Part shown: positions 24,462-38,221 of the stretch, one piece after another
How positions within the stretch are numbered: the stretch's first letter is position 1
Layout: each line of letters opens with the position of its first letter
Notes under the pieces: model-generated
The model's input: the letters and a program-made list of their open reading frames with translations, nothing else
What the model was told of the DNA's origin: nothing
The model's database searches: none
DNA from: Diadophis punctatus similis
Taxonomy: Eukaryota > Chordata > Lepidosauria > Squamata > Dipsadidae
NCBI GenBank assembly: GCA_023053685.1
Contig: JALIGW010000059.1
Location: 1,426,001-1,490,000, forward strand
Length of the DNA: 64,000 bases
Reading direction: 5' to 3'
Position numbers and translations under genes: made by a program

Positions 24462-26598
24462 GGAAAGCCAAATTACCACACCATTTTCAGATCCGAGTTT
24501 TCCCTGAGGAATTAGCCCAAGCCGTATCTCATAATTTGCCTTAGGACTCAATTATAACAGAAAACTTCACTTTTGACACATAGCTCAGAAATGAAAAAGA
24601 AACACATATTCATGTTCTCCAGGGTCTGGAAAGCTGAATTCTCACACCATTTCAGATCTGAGCTTTCCCTGCGGAGTTAGCCCAAGCCGTATCTCATAAT
24701 TTGCCTTAGGATTCAATTCAACCAGAAAACTTCACTTTTGACACAGAGCTCAGAAATGAAAAAGAAACACATATTCATGTTCCCCAGGGTCTGGAAAGCC
24801 AAAATCTCACAAAATTTTCAGATCCAAGCATTCCCTGAGGAATTAGCCCAAGCCGTATCATAGAATTTACCTTACGACTCAATTCAGCCCGAAAACCTCT
24901 CTTTTGACACAGAGCTCAGAAATCAAAAAGAAACACATATCCATGTTCCCCAGGGTATGGAAAGCCGAATTCCCACACCATTTGCAGATCCGAGCTTTCC
25001 CTGAGGACTTAGCCCAAGGCGTTTCTCAGAATTTGCCATAGAACTCAATTCAGCCCGAAAACCTCACTTTTGACATAGAGCTCAGAAATGAAAAACAAAC
25101 ACATATCCATGTTCCCCAGGGTGTGGAAAGCCAAATTACCACACCATTTTCAGGTCCGAGTTTTCCCTGAGGAATTAGCCCAAGCCGTATCTCATAATTT
25201 GCCTTAGGACTCAATTATAACAGAAAACTTCACTTTTGACACAGAGCTCAGAAATGAAAAAGAAACACATATTCATGTTCTCCAGGGTCTGGAAAGCCGA
25301 ATTCTGACACCATTTTCAGATCCGAGCTTTCCCTGAGGAGTTAGCCCAAGGCGTTTCTCAGAATTTGCCATAGAACTCAATTCCGCCCGAAAACCTCACT
25401 TTTGACACAGAGCTCAGAAATGAAAAAGAAACACATATTCCTGTTCCCTAGGGTTCGGAAAGCCAAATTTTCACACCATATTCAGATCCGAGCTTTCCCT
25501 GAGGAGTTAGCCCAAGGCGTATCATAGAATTTACTTTAAGACTCAATTCACCCCGAAAACCTCACTGTTGACACAAAGCTCAGAAATGAAAAAGAAACAC
25601 ATATTCATGTTCTCCAGGGTCTGGAAAGCCGAATTCTGACACCATTTTCAGATCCGAGCTCTCCCTGAGGAATTAGCCCAAGGCGTTTCTCAGAATTTGC
25701 CATAGAACTCAATTATATCAGAAAACTTCACTTTTGACACAGAGCTCAGAAATGAAATAGAAACACATATTCTTGTTCCCTAGGCTCTGGAAAGACAAAA
25801 TCTCACACAATTTTCAGATCCGAGCTTTCCCTGAGGAGTTAGCCCAAGCCTTATCATAGAATTTGCCTTAGAACTCAATTCAGCCAGAAAACTTCCCTTT
25901 TGACACAGAGCTCAGAAATGAAAAAGAAACACATATTCATGTTCCCAGGGTCTGGAAAGCCAAATTCTCACACCATTTTCAGATCCGAGCTTTCCCTGAG
26001 GAATTAGCCCAAGGCGTTTCTCAGAATTTGCCATAGAACTCAATTATAACAGAAAACTTCACTTTTGACACAGAGCTCAGAAATGAAATAGAAACACATA
26101 TTCTTGTTCCCTAGGCTCTGGAAAGACAAAATCTCACACAATTTTCAGATCCGAGCTTTCCCTGAGGAGTTAGCCCAAGCCTTATCACAGAATTTGCCTT
26201 TGGACTCAATTCAGCCCGAAAACCTCACTTTTGACACAGAGCTCAGAAATGAAAAAGAAACACATATCCATGTTCCGCAGGGTATGGAAAACCGAATTCC
26301 CACACCATTTACCGATCCGAGCATTCCCTGAGGAATTAGCCCAAGCCGTATCATAGAATTTACCTTACGACTCAATTCAGCCCGAAAACCTCACTTTTGA
26401 CACAGAGCTCAGAAATGAAAAAGAAACACATATCCATGTTCCCCAGGGTCTGGAAAGGCAAAATCTCACAAAATTTTCAGATCCAAGCATTCCCTGAGGA
26501 ATTAGCCCAAGCCGTATCATAGAATTTACCTTACGACTCAATTCAGCCCGAAAACCTCTCTTTTGACACAGAGCTCAGAAATCAAAAAGAAACACATA
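24462..26598. repeat. 13-monomer block shared with 41416-43553, left copy
   Basis: Same order of variants as 41416-43553 at an offset of 16,954-16,955 bp, including the rare CTCAATTATATCAG (25706 and 42661). The offset changes by one base because this copy lacks one T in CACCATTTCAG near 24650. The offset equals 102 x 166 plus the net of the intervening indels. The right end is at 26598, where this copy continues into a TAGCCATGATCC monomer. Confidence 0.8.
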
Positions 26599-27046
26599 GC
26601 CATGATCCCCAGGGTGTGGAAAGACAAAATCTCACACCATTTGCAGATCTGAGCTTTCCCTGAGGACTTAGCCCAAGGCGTTTCTCAGAATTTGCCATAG
26701 AACTCAATTCAGCCCGAAAACCTCACTTTTGACATAGAGCTCAGAAATGAAAAAGAAACACATATCCATGTTCCCCAGGGTGTGGAAAGCCAAATTACCA
26801 CACCATTTTCAGGTCCGAGTTTTCCCTGAGGAATTAGCCCAAGCCGTATCTCATAATTTGCCTTAGGACTCAATTATAACAGAAAACTTCACTTTTGACA
26901 CATAGCTCAGAAATGAAAAAGAAACACATATTCATGTTCTCCAGGGTCTGGAAAGCTGAATTTTCACACCATTTTCAGATCTGAGCTTTCCCTGCGGAGT
27001 TAGCCCAAGCCGTATCTCATAATTTGCCTTAGGATTCAATTCAACC

Positions 27047-30000
27047 AGAAAACTTCACTTTTGACACAGAGCTCAGAAATGAAAAAGAAACACATATTCA
27101 TGTTCCCCAGGGTCTGGAAAGCCAAAATCTCGCAAAATTTTCAGATCCAAGCAATCCCTGAGGAATTAGCCCAAGCCGTATCATAGAATTTATCTTACGA
27201 CTCAATTCAGCCCGAAAACCTCACTTTTGACACAGAGCTCAGAAATGAAAAAGAAACACATACAGTATTCCTGTTCCCTAGGGTCTGGAAAGCCAAATTC
27301 TCACACCATTTTCAGATCCGAGCTTTCCCTGTTGAGTTAGCCCAAGCCGTATCTCAGAATTTGCCTTGGGACTCAATTCAGCCAGAAAACTTCACTTTTG
27401 ACACAGAGCTCAGAAATGAAAAAGAAACACATAGCCATGATCCCCAGGGTGTGGAAAGACAAATTCTCACACCATTTTCAGATCCGAGCTTTCCCTGTGG
27501 AGTTAGCCCAAGCCGTATCTCATAATTTGCCTTAGGATTCAATTCAACCAGAAAACTTCACTTTTGACACAGAGCTCAGAAATGAAAAAGAAATACATAT
27601 TCATGTTAACTAGGGTCGGGAAAGCCAAATTTTCACACCATTTTCAGATCCGAGCATTCCCTGAGGAATTAGCCCAAGCCGTATCATAGAATTTACCTTA
27701 CGACTCAATTCAGCCCGAAAACCTCTCTTTTGACACAGAGCTCAGAAATCAAAAAGAAACACATATCCATGTTCCCCAGGGTATGGAAAGCCGAATTCCC
27801 ACACCATTTGCCGATCCGAGCATTCTCTGAGGATTTAGCCCAAGGCGTTTCTCAGAATTTGCCATAGAACTCAATTCAGCCCGAAAACTTCACTTTTGAC
27901 ACAGAGCTCAGAAATGAAAAAGAAACACATATTCATGTTCCCCAGGGTCTGGTAAGCCAAATTCTCACACCATTTTCAGATCCGAGCTTTCCCTGTGGAG
28001 TTAGCCCAAGCCGTATCTCATAATTTGCCTTAGGATTCAATTCAACCAGAAAACTTCACTTTTGACACAGAGCTCAGAAATGAAAAAGAAACACATATTC
28101 ATGTTCCCCAGGGTCTGGAAAGCCAAATTACCACACCATTTTCAGGTCCGAGTTTTCCCTGAGGAATTAGCCCAAGCCGTATCTCATAATTTGCCTTAGG
28201 ACTCAATTATAACAGAAAACTTCACTTTTGACACATAGCTCAGAAATGAAAAAGAAACACATATTCATGTTCTCCAGGGTCTGGAAAGCTGAATTCTCAC
28301 ACCATTTTCAGGTCCGAGTTTTCCCTGAGGAATTAGCCCAAGCCGTATCTCATAATTTGCCTTACGACTCAATTATAACAGAAAACTTCACTTTTGACAC
28401 AGAGCTCAGAAATGAAAAAGAAACACATATTCCTGTTCCCTAGGGTCGGGAAAGCCGAATTTTCACACCATTTTCAGATCCGTGCTTTCCCTGCGGATTT
28501 AGCCCAATGCGTATCTCAAAATTTACCTTACGACTCAATTCAGCCCGAGAACCTCACTTTTGACACAGAGCTCAGAAATGAAATAGAAACACATATTCCT
28601 GTTCCCTAGGCTCTGGAAACACAAAATCTCACACAATTTTCAGATCCGAGCAATCCCTGAGGAATTAGCCCAAGCCGTATCATAGAATTTATCTTACGAC
28701 TCAATTCAGCCCGAAAACCTCACTTTTGACACAGAGCTCAGAAATGAAAAAGAAACACATATCCATGTTCCCCAGGGTATGGAAAACCGAATTCCCACAC
28801 CATTTGCAGATCCGAGCATTCCCTGATGAATTAGCCCAAGCCGTATCATAGAATTTACCTTACGACTCAATTCAGCCCGAAAACCTCACTTTTGACACAG
28901 AGCTCAGAAATGAAAAAGAAACACATACAGTATTCCTGTTCCCTAGGGTCTGGAAAGCCAAATTCTCACACCATTTTCAGATCCGAGCTTTCCCTGTTGA
29001 GTTAGCCCAAGCCGTATCTCAGAATTTGCCTTGGGACTCAATTCAGCCAGAAAACTTCACTTTTGACACAGAGCTCAGAAATGAAAAAGAAACACATATT
29101 CATGTTCCCCAGGGTCTGGTAAGCCAAATTCTCACACCATTTTCAGATCCGAGCTTTCCCTGTGGAGTTAGCCCAAGCCGTATCTCATAATTTGCCTTAG
29201 GATTCAATTCAACCAGAAAACTTCACTTTTGACACAGAGCTCAGAAATGAAAAAGAAATACATATTCATGTTAACTAGGGTCGGGAAAGCCAAATTTTCA
29301 CACCATTTTCAGATCCGAGCATTCCCTGAGGAATTAGCCCAAGCCGTATCATAGAATTTACCTTACGACTCAATTCAGCCCGAAAACCTCTCTTTTGACA
29401 CAGAGCTCAGAAATCAAAAAGAAACACATATCCATGTTCCCCAGGGTATGGAAAGCCGAATTCCCACACCATTTGCCGATCCGAGCATTCCCTGAGGATT
29501 TAGCCCAAGGCGTTTCTCAGAATTTGCCATAGAACTCAATTCAGCCCGAAAACTTCACTTTTGACACAGATCTCAGAAATGAAAAAGAAACACATATTCA
29601 TGTTCCCCAGGGTCTGGAAAGCCAAATTCTCACACCATTTTCAGATCCGAGCTTTCCCTGTGGAATTAGCCCAAGCCGTATCATAGAATTTACCTTACGA
29701 CTCAATTCAGCCCAAAAACCTCACTTTTGACACAGAGCTCAGAAATGAAAGAGAAACACATATCCATGTTCCCCAGGGTATGGAAAAGCAAATTCCCACA
29801 CCATTTTCAGATCCGAGCAATCCCTGAGGAATTAGCCCAAGCCGTATCATAGAATTTACCTTACGACTCAATTCAGCCCGAAAACCTCACTTTTGACACA
29901 GAGCTCAGAAATGAAAAAGAAACACATATCCATGTTCCCCAGGGTATGGAAAACCGAATTCCCACACCATTTGCAGATCCGAGCATTCCCTGATGAATTA

Positions 30001-30937
30001 GCCCAAGCCGTATCATAGAATTTACCTTACGACTCAATTCAGCCCGAAAACCTCACTTTTGACACAGAGCTCAGAAATGAAAAAGAAACACATACAGTAT
30101 TCCTGTTCCCTAGGGTCTGGAAAGCCAAATTCTCACACCATTTTCAGATCCGAGCTTTCCCTGAGGAGTTAGCCAAAGGCCTATCTCAGAATTTGCCATA
30201 GAAATCAATTCAGCCAGAAACTTCACTTTTGACACAGAGGTCAGAAATGAAAAAGAAACACATATCCATGTTCCCCAGGGTGTGGAAAGCCAAATTACCA
30301 CACTATTTTCAGCTCCTAGTTTTCCCTGAGGAATTAGCCAAAGCCGTATCTCATAATTTGCCTTAGGACTCAATTCAGCCAGAAAACTTCACTCTTGACA
30401 CAGAGCTCAGAAATGAAAAAGAAATACATATTCATGTTAACTAGGGTCGGGAAAGCCAAATTTTCACACCATTTTCAGATCCGAGCATTCCCTGAGGAAT
30501 TAGCCCAAGCCGTATCATAGAATTTACCTTACGACTCAATTCAGCCCGAAAACCTCTCTTTTGACACAGAGCTCAGAAATCAAAAAGAAACACATATCCA
30601 TGTTCCCCAGGGTATGGAAAGCCGAATTCCCACACCATTTGCAGATCCGAGCTTTCCCTGAGGACTTAGCCCAAGGCGTTTCTCAGAATTTGCCATAGAA
30701 CTCCATTCAGCCCGAAAACCTCACTTTTGACACAGAGCTCAGAAATGAAAAATAAACACATATCCATGTTCCCCAGGGTGTGGAAAGCCAAATTACCACA
30801 CCATTTTCAGGTCCGAGTTTTCCCTGAGGAATTAGCCCAAGCCGTATCTCATAATTTGCCTTAGGACTCAATTATAACAGAAAACTTCACTTTTGACACA
30901 GAGCTCAGAAATGAAAAAGAAACACATATTCATGTTC
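27047..30937. repeat. 24-monomer tandem block, copy 1 (one monomer short)
   Basis: Shares its complete monomer order with 30938-34935. Landmarks GTTAACTAGGG at 27605, 29270 and 30436 recur exactly 3,998 bp later. At the left end the offset is only 3,832 bp (TCTCGCAAAA at 27129 and 30961), so this copy lacks one monomer found in the next. Internal marks include TGGTAAGCC in place of TGGAAAGCC, and the 5-bp insertion at 27258, 28923 and 30090. Confidence 0.88.
27595..27620. repeat. GTTAACTAGGG monomer variant, first of nine copies
   Basis: The usual GTTCCCTAGGG reads GTTAACTAGGG in nine monomers beginning at 27605, 29270, 30436, 31603, 33268, 34434, 38416, 50530 and 57830. The related monomers of the 2,658-bp repeat (12326, 14984, 17642, 19638) keep GTTCCCTAGGG, so the change arose after that lineage split and spread within the right half. 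Confidence 0.8.
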
Positions 30938-33900
30938 CCCAGGGTCTGGAAAGCCAAAATCTCGCAAAATTTTCAGATCCAAGCAATCCCTGAGGAATTA
31001 GCCCAAGCCGTATCATAGAATTTATCTTACGACTCAATTCAGCCCGAAAACCTCACTTTTGACACAGAGCTCAGAAATGAAAAAGAAACACATACAGTAT
31101 TCCTGTTCCCTAGGGTCTGGAAAGCCAAATTCTCACACCATTTTCAGATCCGAGCTTTCCCTGTTGAGTTAGCCCAAGCCGTATCTCAGAATTTGCCTTG
31201 GGACTCAATTCAGCCAGAAAACTTCACTTTTGACACAGAGCTCAGAAATGAAAAAGAAACACATAGCCATGATCCCCAGGGTGTGGAAAGACAAAATCTC
31301 ACACCATTTTCAGATCCGAGCTTTCCCTGAGGAGTTAGCCAAAGGCCTATCTCAGAATTTGCCATAGAACTCAATTCAGCCCGAAAACTTCACTTTTGAC
31401 ACAGAGCTCAGAAATGAAAAAGAAACACATATTCATGTTCCCCAGGGTCTGGTAAGCCAAATTCTCACACCATTTTCAGATCCGAACTTTCCCTGTGGAG
31501 TTAGCCCAAGCCGTATCTCATAATTTGCCTTAGGATTCAATTCAACCAGAAAACTTCACTTTTGACACAGAGCTCAGAAATGAAAAAGAAATACATATTC
31601 ATGTTAACTAGGGTCGGGAAAGCCAAATTTTCACACCATTTTCAGATCCGAGCATTCCCTGAGGAATTAGCCCAAGCCGTATCATAGAATTTACCTTACG
31701 ACTCAATTCAGGCCGAAAACCTCTCTTTTGACACAGAGCTCAGAAATCAAAAAGAAACACATATCCATGTTCCCCAGGGTATGGAAAGCCGAATTCCCAC
31801 ACCATTTGCCGATCCGAGCATTCTCTGAGGATTTAGCCCAAGGCGTTTCTCAGAATTTGCCATAGAACTCAATTCAGCCCGAAAACTTCACTTTTGACAC
31901 AGAGCTCAGAAATGAAAAAGAAACACATATTCATGTTCCCCAGGGTCTGGTAAGCCAAATTCTCACACCATTTTCAGATCCGAGCTTTCCCTGTGGAGTT
32001 AGCCCAAGCCGTATCTCATAATTTGCCTTAGGATTCAATTCAACCAGAAAACTTCACTTTTGACACAGAGCTCAGAAATGAAAAAGAAACACATATTCAT
32101 GTTCCCCAGGGTCTGGAAAGCCAAATTACCACACCATTTTCAGGTCCGAGTTTTCCCTGAGGAATTAGCCCAAGCCGTATCTCATAATTTGCCTTAGGAC
32201 TCAATTATAACAGAAAACTTCACTTTTGACACATAGCTCAGAAATGAAAAAGAAACACATATTCATGTTCTCCAGGGTCTGGAAAGCTGAATTCTCACAC
32301 CATTTTCAGGTCCGAGTTTTCCCTGAGGAATTAGCCCAAGCCGTATCTCATAATTTGCCTTACGACTCAATTATAACAGAAAACTTCACTTTTGACACAG
32401 AGCTCAGAAATGAAAAAGAAACACATATTCCTGTTCCCTAGGGTCGGGAAAGCCGAATTTTCACACCATTTTCAGATCCGTGCTTTCCCTGCGGATTTAG
32501 CCCAATGCGTATCTCAAAATTTACCTTACGACTCAATTCAGCCCGAGAACCTCACTTTTGACACAGAGCTCAGAAATGAAATAGAAACACATATTCCTGT
32601 TCCCTAGGCTCTGGAAACACAAAATCTCACACAATTTTCAGATCCGAGCAATCCCTGAGGAATTAGCCCAAGCCGTATCATAGAATTTATCTTACGACTC
32701 AATTCAGCCCGAAAACCTCACTTTTGACACAGAGCTCAGAAATGAAAAAGAAACACATATCCATGTTCCCCAGGGTATGGAAAACCGAATTCCCACACCA
32801 TTTGCAGATCCGAGCATTCCCTGATGAATTAGCCCAAGCCGTATCATAGAATTTACCTTACGACTCAATTCAGCCCGAAAACCTCACTTTTGACACAGAG
32901 CTCAGAAATGAAAAAGAAACACATACAGTATTCCTGTTCCCTAGGGTCTGGAAAGCCAAATTCTCACACCATTTTCAGATCCGAGCTTTCCCTGTTGAGT
33001 TAGCCCAAGCCGTATCTCAGAATTTGCCTTGGGACTCAATTCAGCCAGAAAACTTCACTTTTGACACAGAGCTCAGAAATGAAAAAGAAACACATATTCA
33101 TGTTCCCCAGGGTCTGGTAAGCCAAATTCTCACACCATTTTCAGATCCGAGCTTTCCCTGTGGAGTTAGCCCAAGCCGTATCTCATAATTTGCCTTAGGA
33201 TTCAATTCAACCAGAAAACTTCACTTTTGACACAGAGCTCAGAAATGAAAAAGAAATACATATTCATGTTAACTAGGGTCGGGAAAGCCAAATTTTCACA
33301 CCATTTTCAGATCCGAGCATTCCCTGAGGAATTAGCCCAAGCCGTATCATAGAATTTACCTTACGACTCAATTCAGCCCGAAAACCTCTCTTTTGACACA
33401 GAGCTCAGAAATCAAAAAGAAACACATATCCATGTTCCCCAGGGTATGGAAAGCCGAATTCCCACACCATTTGCCGATCCGAGCATTCCCTGAGGATTTA
33501 GCCCAAGGCGTTTCTCAGAATTTGCCATAGAACTCAATTCAGCCCGAAAACTTCACTTTTGACACAGATCTCAGAAATGAAAAAGAAACACATATTCATG
33601 TTCCCCAGGGTCTGGAAAGCCAAATTCTCACACCATTTTCAGATCCGAGCTTTCCCTGTGGAATTAGCCCAAGCCGTATCATAGAATTTACCTTACGACT
33701 CAATTCAGCCCAAAAACCTCACTTTTGACACAGAGCTCAGAAATGAAAGAGAAACACATATCCATGTTCCCCAGGGTATGGAAAAGCAAATTCCCACACC
33801 ATTTTCAGATCCGAGCAATCCCTGAGGAATTAGCCCAAGCCGTATCATAGAATTTACCTTACGACTCAATTCAGCCCGAAAACCTCACTTTTGACACAGA

Positions 33901-34935
33901 GCTCAGAAATGAAAAAGAAACACATATCCATGTTCCCCAGGGTATGGAAAACCGAATTCCCACACCATTTGCAGATCCGAGCATTCCCTGATGAATTAGC
34001 CCAAGCCGTATCATAGAATTTACCTTACGACTCAATTCAGCCCGAAAACCTCACTTTTGACACAGAGCTCAGAAATGAAAAAGAAACACATACAGTATTC
34101 CTGTTCCCTAGGGTCTGGAAAGCCAAATTCTCACACCATTTTCAGATCCGAGCTTTCCCTGAGGAGTTAGCCAAAGGCCTATCTCAGAATTTGCCATAGA
34201 AATCAATTCAGCCAGAAACTTCACTTTTGACACAGAGGTCAGAAATGAAAAAGAAACACATATCCATGTTCCCCAGGGTGTGGAAAGCCAAATTACCACA
34301 CTATTTTCAGCTCCTAGTTTTCCCTGAGGAATTAGCCAAAGCCGTATCTCATAATTTGCCTTAGGACTCAATTCAGCCAGAAAACTTCACTCTTGACACA
34401 GAGCTCAGAAATGAAAAAGAAATACATATTCATGTTAACTAGGGTCGGGAAAGCCAAATTTTCACACCATTTTCAGATCCGAGCATTCCCTGAGGAATTA
34501 GCCCAAGCCGTATCATAGAATTTACCTTACGACTCAATTCAGCCCGAAAACCTCTCTTTTGACACAGAGCTCAGAAATCAAAAAGAAACACATATCCATG
34601 TTCCCCAGGGTATGGAAAGCCGAATTCCCACACCATTTGCAGATCCGAGCTTTCCCTGAGGACTTAGCCCAAGGCGTTTCTCAGAATTTGCCATAGAACT
34701 CCATTCAGCCCGAAAACCTCACTTTTGACACAGAGCTCAGAAATGAAAAATAAACACATATCCATGTTCCCCAGGGTGTGGAAAGCCAAATTACCACACC
34801 ATTTTCAGGTCCGAGTTTTCCCTGAGGAATTAGCCCAAGCCGTATCTCATAATTTGCCTTAGGACTCAATTATAACAGAAAACTTCACTTTTGACACAGA
34901 GCTCAGAAATGAAAAAGAAACACATATTCATGTTC
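30938..34935. repeat. 24-monomer tandem block (3,998 bp), copy 2
   Basis: Downstream copy with the same landmarks: 5-bp insertion monomers at 31090, 32921 and 34088, and GTTAACTAGGG at 31603, 33268 and 34434. Few point differences are visible (GATCCGAACTTTCC near 31482; CAGGCCGAAAACC near 31709). The match ends at about 34935, where CTCCAGGG replaces CCCCAGGG. Confidence 0.88.
31311..31476. repeat. single-monomer difference between the two 24-monomer copies
   Basis: This monomer (GAGGAGTTAGCCAAAGGCC, then CAGCCCGAAAAC) has no counterpart between 27479 and 27482. Offsets to the left of it are 3,832 bp and to the right 3,998 bp, a difference of exactly one monomer. Copy 1 may have lost it, or copy 2 gained it. 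Confidence 0.75.
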
Positions 34936-37900
34936 TCCAGGGTCTGGAAAGCCGAATTCTGACACCATTTTCAGATCCGAGCTTTCCCTGAGGAGTTAGC
35001 CCAAGGCGTTTCTCAGAATTTGCCATAGAACTCAATTCAGCCCGAAAACCTCACTTTTGACACAGAGCTCAGAAATGAAAAAGAAACACATATTCCTGTT
35101 CCCTAGGGTTCGGAAAGCCAAATTTTCACACCATATTCAGATCCGAGCTTTCCCTGAGGAGTTAGCCCAAGGCGTATCATAGAATTTACTTTAAGACTCA
35201 ATTCACCCCGAAAACCTCACTGTTGACACAGAGCTCAGAAATGAAAAAGAAACACAAATTCATGTTCCCTAGACTCTGGAAAGAAAAATCTCACACAATT
35301 TTTAGATCCGAACTTTCCCTGACGAGTTAGCCCAAGCCTTATCATAGAATTTGCCTTAGAACTCAATTCAGCCAGAAAACTTCCCTTTTGACACAGAGCT
35401 CAGAAATGAAAAAGAAACACATATTCATGTTCCCAGGGTCTGGAAAGCCAAATTCTCACACCATTTTCAGATCCGAGCTTTCCCTGAGGAATTAGCCCAA
35501 GGCGTTTCTCAGAATTTGCCATAGAACTCAATTTTTAGAGAAAACTTCACTTTTGACACAGAGCTCAGAAATGAAAAAGAAACACATATCCATGTTCCCC
35601 AGGGTGTGGAAAGCCAAATTACCACACCATTTTCAGGTCCGAGTTTTCCCTGAGGAATTAGCCCAAGCCGTATCTCATAATTTGCCTTAGGACTCAATTA
35701 TAACAGAAAACTTCACTTTTGACACATAGCTCAGAAATGAAAAAGAAACACATATTCATGTTCTCCAGGGTCTGGAAAGCCGAATTCTGACACCATTTTC
35801 AGATCCGAGCTTTCCCTGAGGAGTTAGCCCAAGGCGTTTCTCAGAATTTGCCATAGAACTCAATTCAGCCCGAAAACCTCACTTTTGACACAGAGCTCAG
35901 AAATGAAAAAGAAACACATATTCCTGTTCCCTAGGGTTCGGAAAGCCAAATTCTCACACAATTTTCATATCCGAGCTTTCCCTGAGGAGTTAGCCCAAGC
36001 CTTATCATAGAATTTGCCTTTGGACTCAATTCAGCCCGAAAACCTCACTTTTGACACAGAGCTCAGAAATGAAAAAGAAACACATATCCATGTTCCCCAG
36101 GGTATGGAAAACCGAATTCCCACACCATTTGCCGATCCGAGCATTCCCTGAGGAATTAGCCCAAGCAGTATCATAGAATTTACCTTACGACTCAATTCAG
36201 CCCGAAAACCTCACTTTTGACACAGAGCTCAGAAATGAAAAAGAAACACATATCCATGTTCCCCAAGGTATGGAAAGCCGAATTCCCACACCATTTGCAG
36301 ATCCGAGCTTTCCCTGAGGACTTAGCCCAAGGCGTTTCTCAGAATTTGCCATAGAACTCAATTCAGCCCGAAAACCTCACTTTTGACATAGAGCTCAGAA
36401 ATGAAAAACAAACACATATCCATGTTCCCCAGGGTGTGGAAAGCCAAATTACCACACCATTTTCAGGTCCGAGTTTTCCCTGAGGAATTAGCCCAAGCCG
36501 TATCTCATAATTTGCCTTAGAACTCAATTCACCCAGAAAACTTCCCTTTTGACACAGAGCTCAGAAATGAAAAAGAAACACATATTCATGTTCCCAGGGT
36601 CTGGAAAGCCAAATTCTCACACCATTTTCAGATCCGAGCTTTCCCTGAGGAATTAGCCCAAGGCGTTTCTCAGAATTTGCCATAGAACTCAATTATAACA
36701 GAAAACTTCACTTTTGACACAGAGCTCAGAAATGAAATAGAAACACATATTCTTTCTTCCCTAGGCTCTGGAAAGACAAAATCTCACACAATTTTCAGAT
36801 CCGAGCTTTCACTGAGGAGTTAGCCCAAGCCTTATCATAGAGTTTACCTTACGACTCAATTCAGCCCGAAAACCTCACTTTTGACACAGAGCTCAGAAAT
36901 GAAAAAGAAACACATATCCATGTTCCGCAGGGTATGGAAAACCGAATTCCCACACCATTTACCGATCCGAGCATTCCCTGAGGAATTAGCCCAAGCCGTA
37001 TCATAGAATTTACCTTACGACTCAATTCAGCCCGAAAACCTCACTTTTGACCCAGAGCTCAGAAATGAAAAAGAAACACATATCCATGTTCCCCAGGGTC
37101 TGGAAAGGCAAAATCTCACAAAATTTTCAGATCCAAGCATTCCCTGAGGAATTAGCCCAAGCCGTATCATAGAATTTACCTTACGACTCAATTCAGCCTG
37201 AAAACCTCTCTTTTGACACAGAGCTCAGAAATCAAAAAGAAACACATATCCATGTTCCCCAGGGTATGGAAAGCCGAATTCCCACACCATTTGCAGATCT
37301 GAGCTTTCCCTGAGGACTTAGCCCAAGGCGTTTCTCAGAATTTGCCATAGAACTCAATTCAGCCCGAAAACCTCACTTTTGACATAGAGCTCAGAAATGA
37401 AAAAGAAACACATATCCATGTTCCCCAGGGTGTGGAAAGCCAAATTACCACACCATTTTCAGGTCCGAGTTTTCCCTGAGGAATTAGCCCAAGCCGTATC
37501 TCATAATTTGCCTTAGGACTCAATTATAACAGAAAACTTCACTTTTGACACATAGCTCAGAAATGAAAAAGAAACACATATTCATGTTCTCCAGGGTCTG
37601 GAAAGCTGAATTCTCACACCATTTTCAGATCTGAGCTTTCCCTGCGGAGTTAGCCCAAGCCGTATCTCATAATTTGCCTTAGGATTCAATTCAACCAGAA
37701 AACTTCACTTTTGACACAGAGCTCAGAAATGAAAGAGAAACACATATTCATGTTCCCCAGGGTCTGGAAAGCCAAAATCTCACAAAATTTTCAGATCCAA
37801 GCATTCCCTGAGGAATTAGCCCAAGCCGTATCATAGAATTTACCTTACGACTCAATTCAGCCCGAAAACCTCTGTTTTGACACAGAGCTCAGAAATCAAA

Positions 37901-38221
37901 AAGAAACACATATCCATGTTCCCCAGGGTATGGAAAGCCGAATTCCCACACCATTTGCAGATCCGAGCTTTCCCTGAGGACTTAGCCCAAGGCGTTTCTC
38001 AGAATTTGCCATAGAACTCAATTCAGCCCGAAAACCTCACTTTTGACATAGAGCTCAGAAATGAAAAACAAACACATATCCATGTTCCCCAGGGTGTGGA
38101 AAGCCAAATTACCACACCATTTTCAGGTCCGAGTTTTCCCTGAGGAATTAGCCCAAGCCGTATCTCATAATTTGCCTTAGGACTCAATTATAACAGAAAA
38201 CTTCACTTTTGACACAGAGCT
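34240..38221. repeat. second 24-monomer tandem block (3,982 bp), copy 1
   Basis: Repeats at an offset of 3,982 bp (24 x 166 minus 2). Landmarks include CACACTATTTTCAGCTCC (34295, 38277), CTCAATTTTTAGAG (about 35527, 39509) and ATTTTCATATCCG (about 35961, 39943). The first 700 bases are also the end of the preceding 3,998-bp block, so the two expansions overlap. Confidence 0.88.

Larger units (their letters stand above)
19736..27046. repeat. mosaic satellite segment
   Basis: About 44 monomers of mixed types without one fixed unit. Local duplicates are visible, for example about 21480-21925 and 23304-23749 (offset 1,824 bp), and 22890-23230, which recurs near 29372-29712 with the private ACAGATCTCAG change (23085, 29567, 33565). 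Two longer shared blocks inside it are listed separately. No gene or foreign insertion is seen. Confidence 0.85.

Noticed and set aside
28228..28609. Plus-strand frames of 71 codons at 28228-28443 and 28394-28609, repeated at 32226-32607, and similar ones at 19928-20218 and 26104-26331
   Set aside because: These start at the ATG of ATGAAAAAG within the conserved segment and run through one or two monomers. They are overlapping, repetitive and without any recognisable domain.
30740..30760. AATAAA-type polyadenylation signal in GAAAAATAAACAC (near 30748, 34746, 38728, 50844, 58144)
   Set aside because: It is a one-base change (AAAAAG or AAACAA to AAATAA) copied with its block, with no gene upstream.
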